Positions 45,601-56,300 of a DNA stretch of 64,000 nucleotides are shown here, piece by piece. Below the pieces are notes generated by a model, which did no database searches, was not told where the DNA came from, and worked only from the letters and a program-made list of their open reading frames with translations. A program made the translations under genes and the position numbers. Each line of letters starts with the position of its first letter. The first letter of the stretch is position 1. Source of the stretch: Alopecurus myosuroides (lineage: Eukaryota > Streptophyta > Magnoliopsida > Poales > Poaceae); NCBI GenBank assembly GCA_028641055.1, contig CM054057.1, forward strand, positions 405,438,906-405,502,905, given 5' to 3'.

Positions 45601-48514
45601 GACCTCTAAATGCTTTGATATGCTAGTGGAACACCCACTGGTGTCATTGCATTTTTGGTGGAAACATTATTTCCCCACACTAGATGTGTTTCTTTTATAT
45701 AGTTTCATAACTAATGAGTGCCTAGTATTTTTGCTTTGGGAATTTTTGTGCTAAACAAAAATGGGTATGCTTCTGTTTGTAAGTGGTTGTAATCATGTGT
45801 GGCTTGCTAGGAAAAATTCATCTCTGAAGTGTTGATTGATTCCTCTAAGTAATGCCCTTTTTATTACCACTAGTATGTAGGAGTTGCCCTGCAAATTGAT
45901 GCATTGTTTTGTTAAATGAGATATTTTTGTTAGAGCAAGTATAGATGTTTTTCACTACTGTTTTTATGACATGGACCCTCTGGTTGTATTTCAATTACAT
46001 GATTGAAATTCATCCATTGATTACTCATGTTTAAGTAGTACTAGTTTCCTTAGCAGTTCTTGTGTTGAATTATTTTTCCTGCCAACTTGTGTTTGGTAGA
46101 TGTTTATGTATCCTTGCATAAAGACATGTTTTCATTTACCATAATGATAACATGGTTCCTTTTTTGCATGTTAGTACTTTACATATTATGCATGCTTGCA
46201 TAGCAAACTTTTAGTAGAAGCATGTCTATAGGATTCCTCCTTTTAGTCATTATTTCTATTGTTCTCACTATGAGAAATTGTGTGTTTTGTGATGAGTCTA
46301 TTACTTTGTTACATTTGTGTAGGCTCACTGATTTGTAAAAGTAATTTTTACAAATCATGTGTTTCATTTATTCTTGATGTCAATTTAGACTTAATAGATT
46401 GGCTATCTTGTTCTTTTGGTGGTGTGGTTGATAGACCCATTGCCATGATTATTTTTGTGCAGTTTTTATATACTTTTAGTAGTCTCACCCTTGGGAAACT
46501 AAGTATATTTTGGGTTTATTAATATCTTGGTATGAGAGTGGCACACCCACTGAATCCATGATATTAAGGTTGTGAGATATGTTCCTCCAACCTTGAGCTG
46601 TCTTGTTAAATGGCATTTTCTACCAAGTAGTTTTGTTTGATTGTTTGCTCCATTAATAATTGTGTGATTGGTTATTATTAGCTTCCTTGCTGTATGTATT
46701 GTTACGTATGGTTGCTTGCCTTGATTGGTTCTGAATGTGTGTCCTTTATTCCTTTTACGGCGTTAGAAAACGAAGAGGAAGGAAGTGTCGTGAAGCTCGG
46801 TTTCAAGTTCCAGTCACTCCAAAAACCAGGGACACAAGGAGATACCAGGCAAGCCATCCTGATGCTTGCTGATACAATACTTATCATTATCTATCATGCA
46901 TGTTTTACCTCTGAAGTTTTACAAAAACTTGATTATCAAAACTATTTTTGATGTGGAATTTACTACTATACTATATTATAGGTTACTATCATGCCAGTAG
47001 TTAAACTTGGTAATACCAAGCCCATAAGCCACCCTATGGTATTTATTACCATCAAATATACTATTCCCTAAGTGGACACCCTAAAATTGTGATTCTACAA
47101 AACAAAGGCTTTACGGAAAAACCCGGAGAAAAGGCGGATCCTTGTTCTCCGGAGGAATGTGGAAGTGGTCATTTTTGAGAAAGTGGTGTTTTCAAAAATG
47201 ACACATAACCTAGTCTTCGCCGGACAACCTTTACCGTACTGCCACCCTACCCCAACATGGGCAAGGGGCTTAACTTGAAGTTTGTTCTTATTAGTGTGTG
47301 CTATCTCAATGTGCTATAGGGGATGTGATCCTCTGAACCGAATGTCGTGGAGACATATAAAGTGTGGGATTAATTTTCCCTCCGGATGCATCAATTGAGG
47401 CATCCTGGCTTGGCGGGGATTAGCTCGGTGCCGGGGATGTGGTAAAACTCAACTGAGAGATAGGCATATACTAGCTTGAACATAGTGGATGGTTATGATC
47501 AGATACCTGATGTTTACATACTGTTGTTACAGTCCGTGATTGTTCACGGGAGGTGTACTGGATCTGGTGGATGTGTACACCTCTGCAGAGTATAACTTTT
47601 TCGAAGAAGCCGCGTCCTCGGATATGGACAGTTGAATGGCCATGTAGCTAGCATTGTGTCAATGTTTTCAAAAAGGAAGTTTTTGAAAAGGGAATTTTGG
47701 AAAGGAAGTATTGAACTTGCGAAGTTCGGAAAGGAAGGGAAACGTATACCGTGGAGGTATCGTCGATGATGAAAAGCCAGATGATGTGATACAAAACAAA
47801 ATGTTTTGCAAAGAAAACCTTTTCTACTCTAAGTAAGAATTCTGGAAACTGATTCCAAGAAGTTTTGCAAAGAGAAAATATTCTTTAACAAAACTTTACA
47901 AAACCTCTTGTACATGTGATATCTACAAGAGAAATAAAACTATATATTATTTTTCTTCTGAAGTATCTTCTTCAACGAAGATACAGATAAACCTGACTGC
48001 AACTGTGGTGTCATCATATATGAACACCATTGATAGTGAACCATATTTATAGCCTACCTATTCCACCATATAAGCATATTTGCATGTTGGTAAGTGAAAT
48101 GATGGATGTCTTGCTGAGTACATTCAAATGTACTCATTATGGTTTCGCCCCTGGTATCTACTTATCAGATTTGGAGAAGGAGCCTCCAAAGGATATCTAT
48201 GAAGAGAAGTACGGAGTTGACGGCTTTGCGAACTAGGATCGTCTCCGGGTCAGCAGCCTGTAGGTTAAGGCGTGACTTGGGCTCAACTACGTCGTGTTTT
48301 ATTTGTCTTCCGCTGTGTTTGATAAGTTGCCTGCCCCATGTGGCAGTTGCGTTAAACTTGATCATGTGATCTTTTATGTAATACCTTTATGTATTCGTGT
48401 AATGGATGATGTATTTCTGTGTGCCAACTGTGTATGTTGTTCACGACTGATCTTTCTGGGATCGTGAATGTATGCATACGTAGGGTTTCAGACTGCCGGT
48501 CTGGGGTCCTTACA
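42647..48514 (+). mobile_element. 5.9 kb solo LTR (right arm of the inverted pair)
   Basis: Starts TGTCACATCCCAATTTTGG and ends CTGGGGTCCTTACA, flanked by a perfect CTCCC duplication (42642-42646, 48515-48519). 5,868 bp, no gag or pol. It is homologous, in reverse orientation, to 35716-41812 over its whole length, but 229 bp shorter. It has a private 29 bp tandem duplication (AAAAATATTCAACATATTG repeated, 42804-42856). A GC-rich island (43860-44440) contains a CAAG|GTGAGC donor-like site at 44011-44012, and a 20 bp near-palindrome lies at 48116-48135. Confidence 0.85.
48030..48236 (+). other. Short open frame near the end of the right solo LTR
   Basis: Same 68-codon frame as at 35995-36201 (ending EEKYGVDGFAN). 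It contains the hairpin at 48116-48135, which encodes STFKCTH. Most differences from its partner are replacements. I do not call it a gene. Confidence 0.3.
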
Positions 48515-51500
48515 CTCCCCCCTCTCTGTTTCTGCCGCGAGGATGAAACCCTAGCTGTCGGGCCGCCGCCGTGTGCCGGCGTCCTCGGCCATCTCCGGCC
48601 ATTTGGAAGCCAGCAGGAGGAGCGCCTGGTCCTCCTCTACCTCCCCGTCGACCCTCTCTTGCCGGGATCGCTTCAACCGCGCGAATTTTGCCACCCCTTC
48701 ATCTCCAGCCAACTCCTCCACCGCGCCATTATCGAGCTTCACTTGCCTCCCCGAGACCTCCATCGAGCTTATGGTGAGCATAGGGTCCTCTTGGACCCCT
48801 CCCCCTCGCCCCTACCCCTTGGGTTCCCCTTTTGCGCCATGCTCCGCCGCCAGCCACCACGGAATTCGTCGCCGTGCCACCTCCGGTGACCAAATTCGGG
48901 CGGCGGCGCCTCCTTCTAGTATCCCGCGTCGCCTTGCATCCAACGCCCAAGTCCCCGTCCCTCCTCGCGCGCTCTTTCGCAGCCGGCGTGGCCGGCAGAG
49001 CCATTGTGGCCACCGCTGACGTCAAGGTGACGTCACCTGGCCCCACCACTCAGTTTTCTATTTGAAAGAAAATGTTTAATAAAAAGGTATAACTGACACG
49101 TGGGCCTCACTGTTTAATAAATTACAGAAAATGATTAAAACTTGTAAAATTAATAACTTAATCCATGTTTTTCAGAAAAATAAAAGTAAGGTACCAAAAT
49201 GTTTAGAAAATAAACTCCACATGCTTATGCCATTTTCACACATGTTTGACAAAGTTGATTTTTGACCCTTATTTAAATAATTATTTAAATCATTTAAAAA
49301 TAGAGAAAATAAGATTTTATTCAATAAATTCAGAAAATTGCACGTTATATACCGAAATGCTCAAAATGACAAATGCAAACCGTTTATGATGTTTTCAAAT
49401 CCATTTCAGCAATTAAAATTGAACAAACTTTCTGAATTGCCGAAGTGCCCTCCGAGGTCCATTTCGGGGCTAATTTCTGTTAATTTCATAACTGACATAC
49501 GAACCCTAGCAACCCATCGAACATGTTTAGGGATTTATTTCAATGCATTGACTTGATCATGCATACATACTGCGCATTGTATTATCCCATGGTTGATTGT
49601 TGTTCTCCCTTTCGGGTATTTGCTTCTTATCGATAGAATGCGAATCCGAAGAGAAGGCCAACAATTCTATTGACGAATACTTGATCCTAACCGACAAGTC
49701 AAGCACTTATTCCAGAAGATATGTCTATTGTTTTTCTTATAACCAAGGAAAGCATAACCTCTTATCTGCTCATATATGGTTTCCGAAGTGTTTTGAGTCT
49801 CGCATATTTTATGCGGTTCAAAGTATTTATGGTCTTAGATATAGTTATCCTATACTTGTTGCATCGCCTAAATAAACTGGTCCACTACTCCTAGCAGTTA
49901 TAGGTTTGTTTGTGCGCACTTAGTTAAAGCCTGTGAGTCTTTTTCTTAGCCATGCCTAGTTGTGATCTGATCCATCCGGTTGATGAATCTGGTCAACGCG
50001 TGAATCTATTATGTCAGGTTGTAGTGATTTAAATTACCTTTGATAACTTGACTAATAACGGAATGAATGTGAGGCCACAATAAGTTGTGGCATTTTGTCA
50101 TGTTCATGCCCCTAGGAGCGATTTCTCGCCTTCGAAGCCAAGACTGAGCGTGCAACCACGCGCGGGGCCTAACAGACCACGCTCGACCAACTAACTTGTT
50201 AAGCCACGTCCATGAGTCACGTAGTTTGATCTTTCCATCTGCGTGTGAGTCAGAAAACGATTTGGAGAAAACTTAGGGCGTGACTGGGACAAGTTATGGA
50301 CGTACACGAATCTTGATCCGACTCACAGAACAGGTGCCGTCAGGAGGTGGCCAACTCCCTGTTGACGGGGTGGCCCTATTTGGGTTGACTCATGGATAGG
50401 GTCGAGCAAGGTAAAGGTCGTGGCCAACTGCCATCTGTCGCGCTCCTAGGAAGAGCGTACGTGTGGCATTAAGAGTCGGATGGTACGTGTGGGTAACGTG
50501 TACCCCCATGCAGGGATAAATCTCCTCGAGAAGCCATGTCCATGGTTATGGATGACTTGGCAACTGATTCTGTGATCATAGATAAGTTGAACAGAATGGC
50601 TAAAACGTGTTAACAATGAATGAAGGGTGCCTCCTCGGAGATGCCGAGATGGGTTATCCTTGTAGCATGTGAGATGCTGGGTAATGATATTGGTGGAATG
50701 AAAAGATGATGATTTCAGAAGTTGAGTCGTTTTCTCATCTGTTTTGAAAACACTCCTTGAGACGTGCTATTCTTCCTCGATTTGGAAAACAAAGATTGAT
50801 TTACGCAAAATAGCCTTCATAAAACACTTTCTGAAAGTAGCAGATATATAATAGGTTAACTAGGTCTTGTTGAGTACCTCCTATACTCAAGTTTGTTTAA
50901 TTTTGGTTCAGGTGAAGTTCTCCAGTGGTGATTCCAACATGGACATCGACAAGTAGTTTGGGGTTCCCAGGTAGCAGCCTGGAATATATGGGCTAGGACG
51001 TTGCTTTATATTGCGGCCTCTTAAGACTTTTTGGTTCTTGTTGATTAGCAACATAATGTGCCTTCCGTTGTATGATGTTATGTTGGGTCATGTGACCTCT
51101 GTTTGTAAAGCTATACTCTAGTAATACTTGCTTTGTACAGCTTTCATTTCTAGAGTGTTGCTTTGATCGGTTGTTGGTTTCGAGCTCATTGTTATACATT
51201 TGTGGCTATGCCTGCGTAGTTGTCGCAGTCGAGGGGTTGTGGAGCCAATGATCCATTTCCGAGCACGCCTGCCGATGTGATTCGGCCTGGGGCTTGGTAA
51301 CCCCACTAACCCTCGAATGTTGTTGCACTTCCTGGACACATAACATCTCTGTGTAGTTTTGGTCCTGTTCGTTTAGTTTCATACGATTCATGGACGCTTT
51401 GATATGCATAGTTGGTTGTGACTAGCATGGACACAAGGAGTAGTAGTACCGAACTTATCCAGCCTGTGTGCTGATGAATTCGGTCTACCTTCTATTGTTT

Positions 51501-51593
51501 GTTGCGGCCGGGGCTGGTAACTCTGAAGACCTTGTGGGTCCATGACTAGGAGCTCATAACATTATGTATACCTCTGGGTCCGGGGTCGTGACA

Positions 51594-51810
51594 CTCATGG
51601 ATGATGAAGGCACCATCTTGGTGGCCCCTAAGAAACTACTTGACTGAAAACTCATTCCACGAGTGCAAGGAGACATTAGCATTCCCGTGGTACCTTGGAG
51701 GATAAAATGGATAAAACTACCCAAAATAGAAGCAACTTGGGAGAGCGTCAATTTCATACAGAAGGTTTTTCCATAATTCACACCTTGAGGACAAGCTGGA
51801 TCTTCAGAAA
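51594..51810 (+). pseudogene. pol: Element C polyprotein C-terminus, chromodomain-like
   Basis: Reading LMDDEGTILVAPKKLLD, then VPWRIKWIKLPKIEATWESV, then GQAGSSERG. Plant chromoviruses end in a chromodomain with a WSNLPPELATWEDY-like core and a tail near WGQAGSQGGG, so this is the natural end of the polyprotein. Stops are scattered (after KKLLD, KVFP and FTP). The polypurine tract AGAAAGGGGG (51806-51815) overlaps the last codons, as usual. Confidence 0.75.
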
Positions 51811-51818
51811 GGGGGCAT

Positions 51819-52393
51819 TGCCAGGTTCTATTCTGAATCAAGCATGAACAATAGCCGTTATAAGTCACTGGTTCAATCTCATTCATCAAGATCTCATCAG
51901 ACGATCAAGGTTAGTTGTACCGTTTCGCGCCAGGAAGGATCAAGCTCCTCCACTCGTCCCCCATCCTACGGCAGAAGATCCTCCACCTGTCATTGTTCTT
52001 CTTTCCATCTCATTGTATCAGCTACCTGCCCACTTGCTTATCGTTTCTTTGATTTCCGCTATTTAGATGCAAGTTGTCGATGGGTTCGGCATCATTATTG
52101 TAATTTGGGGTAAAACCTAGCCCCCTCTAAGTAGAGTATGGCCTCAGCACCTCTGTAATTGACTCTTCCTCCTGCAATAAAACTCTGAATCCGGTGCTTA
52201 AATTGATGTGATTGTGTCTGAATCGTCCAATTATTAGTCGAATCATAGGTTGGATCTGTCAAAGCAGGGGAAGGGACAAAACCACGGGGCTGGAGACGAA
52301 TCTCAAGGTGATGGAGAGAGAAGAGAAAGGAGTCCTCACGTAGAAAAATCAGTTGAGCAGAAGGATGCTACTTACTAAAGGCCTTGGAGTTGG
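51819..52393 (+). repeat. Element C 3' LTR
   Basis: Starts TGCCAGGTTCTATTCTGAAT three bases after the polypurine tract and aligns with the 5' LTR at 30545. The right end is set where similarity to the 5' copy fades (after GATGCTACTTACTAAAGGCC). No clear target duplication can be assigned at that end. Confidence 0.65.
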
Positions 52394-52759
52394 TGGTAGT
52401 TTGGCTAGCTAGGTAGGAATGTACACAAAGGTTACATTTGCACTACTACCTTTGCTCGAGAATGAGTATTTAGAATGAATTGTCTTCCCTAGTTCTTCCA
52501 TGCCACCTGGTAGACACATTAGAACTAAACATATGTGATTCCTCCCAATATTGTTTCTTCTATATCATTCAGCTTTTCCTTTGCCGATTGGCACGGTACA
52601 CTCATCGCCTCTTCTTGCAAGAAAGAAAATAAATGACTATCAAATATCCTGCCGGGCAATCTCTTGTCCAATTATAAATACATTGTCCTCATTTTCATAT
52701 CAGTTTGATCTTAAAGATAAACTGATTGGTGCATTTAATTTTACATGATGAATTAAAGA
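52394..52759. other. Unassigned spacer between elements C and D
   Basis: About 365 AT-rich bases. No coding region, known terminus or structured RNA is evident. It may be part of the DNA that received element C, or the start of the element D LTR, whose left boundary is uncertain. Confidence 0.35.
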
Positions 52760-53310
52760 CACGACTAGTTGCATCCTACTATTGATCTAGCTTTATCCTT
52801 GAGTGATGATGACGTGGGCATGCCTAATCGAGTGCCCACTTTCGGTATTATGGGTGCAGTCCAAGCAAGGCCCATTGGGTGGCCCCATCCAAAACTAAGG
52901 ATACTAAGCCCACAACAAGACAAGAAGCAAAACGCAACTCGGGACCCTGGAGTACCCCGTAAGAAAACACTAGAATCAGGGCATGACTGTTCGCTGTAAC
53001 TGATTTGACTAAGACACCCAAAACTCGATATCCTATATAAAGGCTGGAAGGGGCCACCGAACACAAGGACTTATACCCGCACTCATCGACTTTGCGCCAG
53101 ATCAAATCTGACCGTGATCTCCATTGTAACACGTGTAAACTCGCTGGAATAAAGACCATACAAGCATGAGTAGGGGTTTCACCTCCAAGAGGTCCCTGAA
53201 CCTGTGTATTGTGCCTCCTCTCTCTGTTAGCCAATGTAATCCACCAGCGCCTCTGTTTCCATCTACGAAACCCTGGGTACTAAAGCATGGGATTTTCTGT
53301 AGTGACCACA
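52760..53310 (+). repeat. Element D 5' LTR
   Basis: The right end is near GTAGTGACCACA, just before the TTGTGCCGTCAGTGGGA leader at about 53317-53333. A TATATAA box lies at 53034-53040 in CCTATATAAAGGC, with CCTGAACCTGTG downstream as in element T. The left boundary is not certain (TGATGAATTAAAG or TGATGATGACGTGG could be the start). Confidence 0.55.
53034..53040 (+). promoter_or_regulatory. TATA box of element D LTR
   Basis: TATATAA in a GC-balanced context, about 275 bases before the inferred LTR end, which matches the position of the TATA box in element T (about 385 bases before its LTR end) in general layout. Confidence 0.6.
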
Positions 53311-53346
53311 TAGAAATTTGTGCCGTCAGTGGGAACATAGAGCATT

Positions 53347-56300
53347 TGTCGCACCCTGATTTCTAGGGGATACTCACCGTACGAACTGGATAGCAGATGC
53401 TTGGATTATGGGGCATAACTGCTCCCACGTCCCAGCTTCCTGGTAGGCCTGCGCTTATGCGCGACAACACAAGCCCTGCTATTCCATCGTCGATGTAAAC
53501 TATCCACTAGAGATCAAAGGCACTTCCGTCGACGTACTTCAAACCATACACACATGGTACGTCAACGGCGTTTAACAAGTGATATCACAACAGATCTCTA
53601 CGACACAAAAGATTGAAACAAGTTGCAAATGGCTCTCATTAGAGCAGAGATAGCAAATACAATCATTCAGAGGGCACATGCCCCAACAATTCATCATTAC
53701 ATCACAGCGGAAGCATTCAACATGTCTGAGTACAGACAAGAACCAAATAGGCCTAAGAGGCCGGAAACGAAAAGACGGAGCCCAACCACGAAGTCTCGGA
53801 TCCTGCCCGGGTCCGCTATCTACTCGTCAGCAGTCTCGTCATACTCCACGTAGTTGCCACCATGTAGATCCTCGGAAACGTAGGTCTGCGGAAACCACAG
53901 CCCCAAAGGGGTCAGTACATAAACGTACTGGCAAGCAAGACTCACAGTTCACCAAAGTGTAACCCGTCAACACCAAGCACAGATGCTTTGGGTTCAACGG
54001 AAGGAAAGGGGATATAAAAGATGCTGCAATTGGCTGCTCTAAACAACTACAGAGATTCTACCACTTCCGGCTAACAGAAAGGAGATAAGATCGAGGATTG
54101 TAACCAACTGAAAGATAACTTCAAACAAACCCATCCTGGATCTCGCCCCTTATCCAAAGAAGCAATCCGAGGATAACTCACACCGTTGAGTTAATGATGG
54201 TTCAAATTATTGTGTCAATAAGCCTATTACTAGTCAAGTTATTAATCATGGGGTGTAACATGTTTGATCGTTATGTTTAAGTTGTCCTGAGTACTTGTTA
54301 GCCAGTACTTTCACCAAGTAATCCATAACCGCGGAAAACACGGCTTCTCGAGAAGATTATCCCTGCAGGGTTGCACCAATTTGGCCGTACACGTATGAAT
54401 GGCCCGCCAGATGGGAGATCACCCCACCAAGCGGGGCACTCAACACAACCAACCATTCTTCGCATCAAGCCCAAAGCACCTTGGGCGCACGGCTAATCGA
54501 GCCCAGAAGAAAATGGACCCTCATAGCACTCTAAGAACGTGTCCCCCTATATGCCGACTACAAAAGTTCCACCCTGCGCTGGGCTCGCAAAAACATGCAT
54601 GCGGCAAATGGAAAACACGAACTAAATGAGGCGATTTGGACGAGATGCGAATCAGGTCAAGTTGAGGGGGGCGCCCATACTCGCTTCCCACATGCGGGTA
54701 GTGCGCTCATCATGGATCAGTAGACAAGACCCTTTTCCTATTAGGGTCGACACTAGCAGGCTCCAAAACCTCTCATGGGCCTCCTGCCGGTGCCTTATCA
54801 TCAAATTTATTATTAATAGTAACATTAGCATGATTGATTGATTGGACATCGAGCCCCCACAACGTAATGGAAAATGGTAACAGAAAGTAACGGGTAACAG
54901 ACTCGAGCAAAACAACCTAAGCATGCTAGTAAGACACGGGCTCAAACAATGGTTATAGGTATGGAGGTGAGGCAATATCAGGGTTAAAGGGATACATGTG
55001 ATAGGTTCGTAACAGAAACAACTACTACTAAGGCTAGCAGAAAAGAACAACGGAAAGTATCGGTAATCGATGTTGAAAGGAACACGATGGTTCATGTGAG
55101 TGATAACTTGCCTGCAAAACCCAGTAGCCTGGTACTGAGCTAGATCCTTAGAAGGGGTGTCGTAAATATCGGCGGTCTCAACGTCGTCGTTTATCCGGGA
55201 AGAAGCAAACAAACATTGCAGAAAGATAAACAATCAATACCATGGCATAGTGCACAATCAAATATGATGCATGACAAGTTAATAGATGCATCAAAATAAA
55301 CTAATTGATATGATAACACAATTTAAATGGACATATATGCAATTTTGAGTTGCATATGAAAAGCCCATGGGTTTTGGTTAGGTTATTTGTTTTCCAACTA
55401 AATGACAGGTGCTAGTGGTTTAGTATGATGCATGCAAAAGTAAAACAGCAAAATAACAACATTAGAAACAAATTAAAATAGGGTGTAGCAATTTAGAATT
55501 TTATTATTAATTTAGGGAATTTTTGGGTGCCTTAAAGGTGACACACAAGTAATTGTTGTTTTCAACCATTTAAAATGTTCAAAACAAATAACAAAGTTGA
55601 TATTTGAAAAGAACATCAAATTTTAGTTGGGTTACATGTTTCAAATGTTGAAATTGGACTTAGGATTATTTAATTATGAATTAAACATTATTAAACAAGT
55701 TTTAATTGAATTTAAACAAGATTAAATTGTTTAGGCATTTTAAATTATTCAAACCAGGAAACAAAAATTATATTTGAATAGGGTATTCAAAATGGTATGG
55801 AAAACATATTTTATTTGCATTTATTGGATTAATAAATAATTAGCTATGGAATTTACAAATTAACATTTGAATTGTTTAAGTTTGAATTTTAAATGTATTT
55901 GTATTTGTCAAAACAGTACACAAATTGGATATTTGGAAAGTTTAGAAAATTTGGATCAGAAAGCATATAAAGTTTTTATTTATTGGAATTATGGATTAAA
56001 AGATATTAAGGTTCGAAGTGTTGGTATTAATTATGTTATTTAAAAGAGTCTGGAATTTCAGAAAAATGCGCAGAAATGTTTTGATACCGTGTGGTTATTA
56101 CCCGCAGCCACTGCTCCGTGGGACCGGTGGCCAGCGTGGCGTGGGTTAGAAAGTGATGTGGCGCAGCGGTCTATGACGCGCGGGTCCCGCGCGGGGCGCG
56201 CAGAGGAAAAAAGGTTGGGGCGAAATAGCGCCCCGCGGGACTCGAACCCAGGTGCTCGAGGGCGTGCAGAAGGTACCTAACCACTGCAGTGCTGCTGTTG

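Larger units (their letters stand above)
42160..51593 (+). mobile_element. Solo LTR (about 3.6 kb), split by the right arm
   Basis: Starts TGTAGCATCCCACTTTTG and ends GGTCCGGGGTCGTGACA, flanked by a perfect CTCAT duplication (42155-42159, 51594-51598) in the integrase tail of element C. Without its guest (42647-48514 and one CTCCC copy) it is 3,561 bp. It holds no gag or pol. A GC-rich island spans the guest (about 42510-42646 and 48515-49060) and includes a GTGAGC donor-like word at 48774. A hairpin TGAGTA...TACTCA lies at 50871-50889, followed by a short acidic frame ending SNMDIDK. Confidence 0.82.
30545..52393 (+). mobile_element. Element C: decayed chromovirus-like Gypsy element with nested insertions
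   Basis: Two related LTRs (30545 to about 31110 and 51819 to about 52393) bracket gag, protease, reverse transcriptase, RNase H and integrase remnants in normal Gypsy order. The coding region is cut at 35715 by a solo LTR (TSD CTGAC), resumes at 41813, is cut again at 42159 by a second solo LTR (TSD CTCAT), and resumes at 51594 for the integrase end. Many stops and frameshifts, and visibly diverged LTRs, show an old insertion. The C-terminal IEATWESVNF resembles the chromodomain end (LPPELATWEDY) of plant chromoviruses. Confidence 0.8.

Noticed and set aside
30540..52266. AAGCA as the target duplication of element C
   Set aside because: AAGCA precedes the 5' LTR and follows CTGTCA in the 3' LTR, but the 5' LTR has the same AAGCA after CTGTCA and similarity goes on for about 130 bases, so it is inside the LTR and the match is probably chance.
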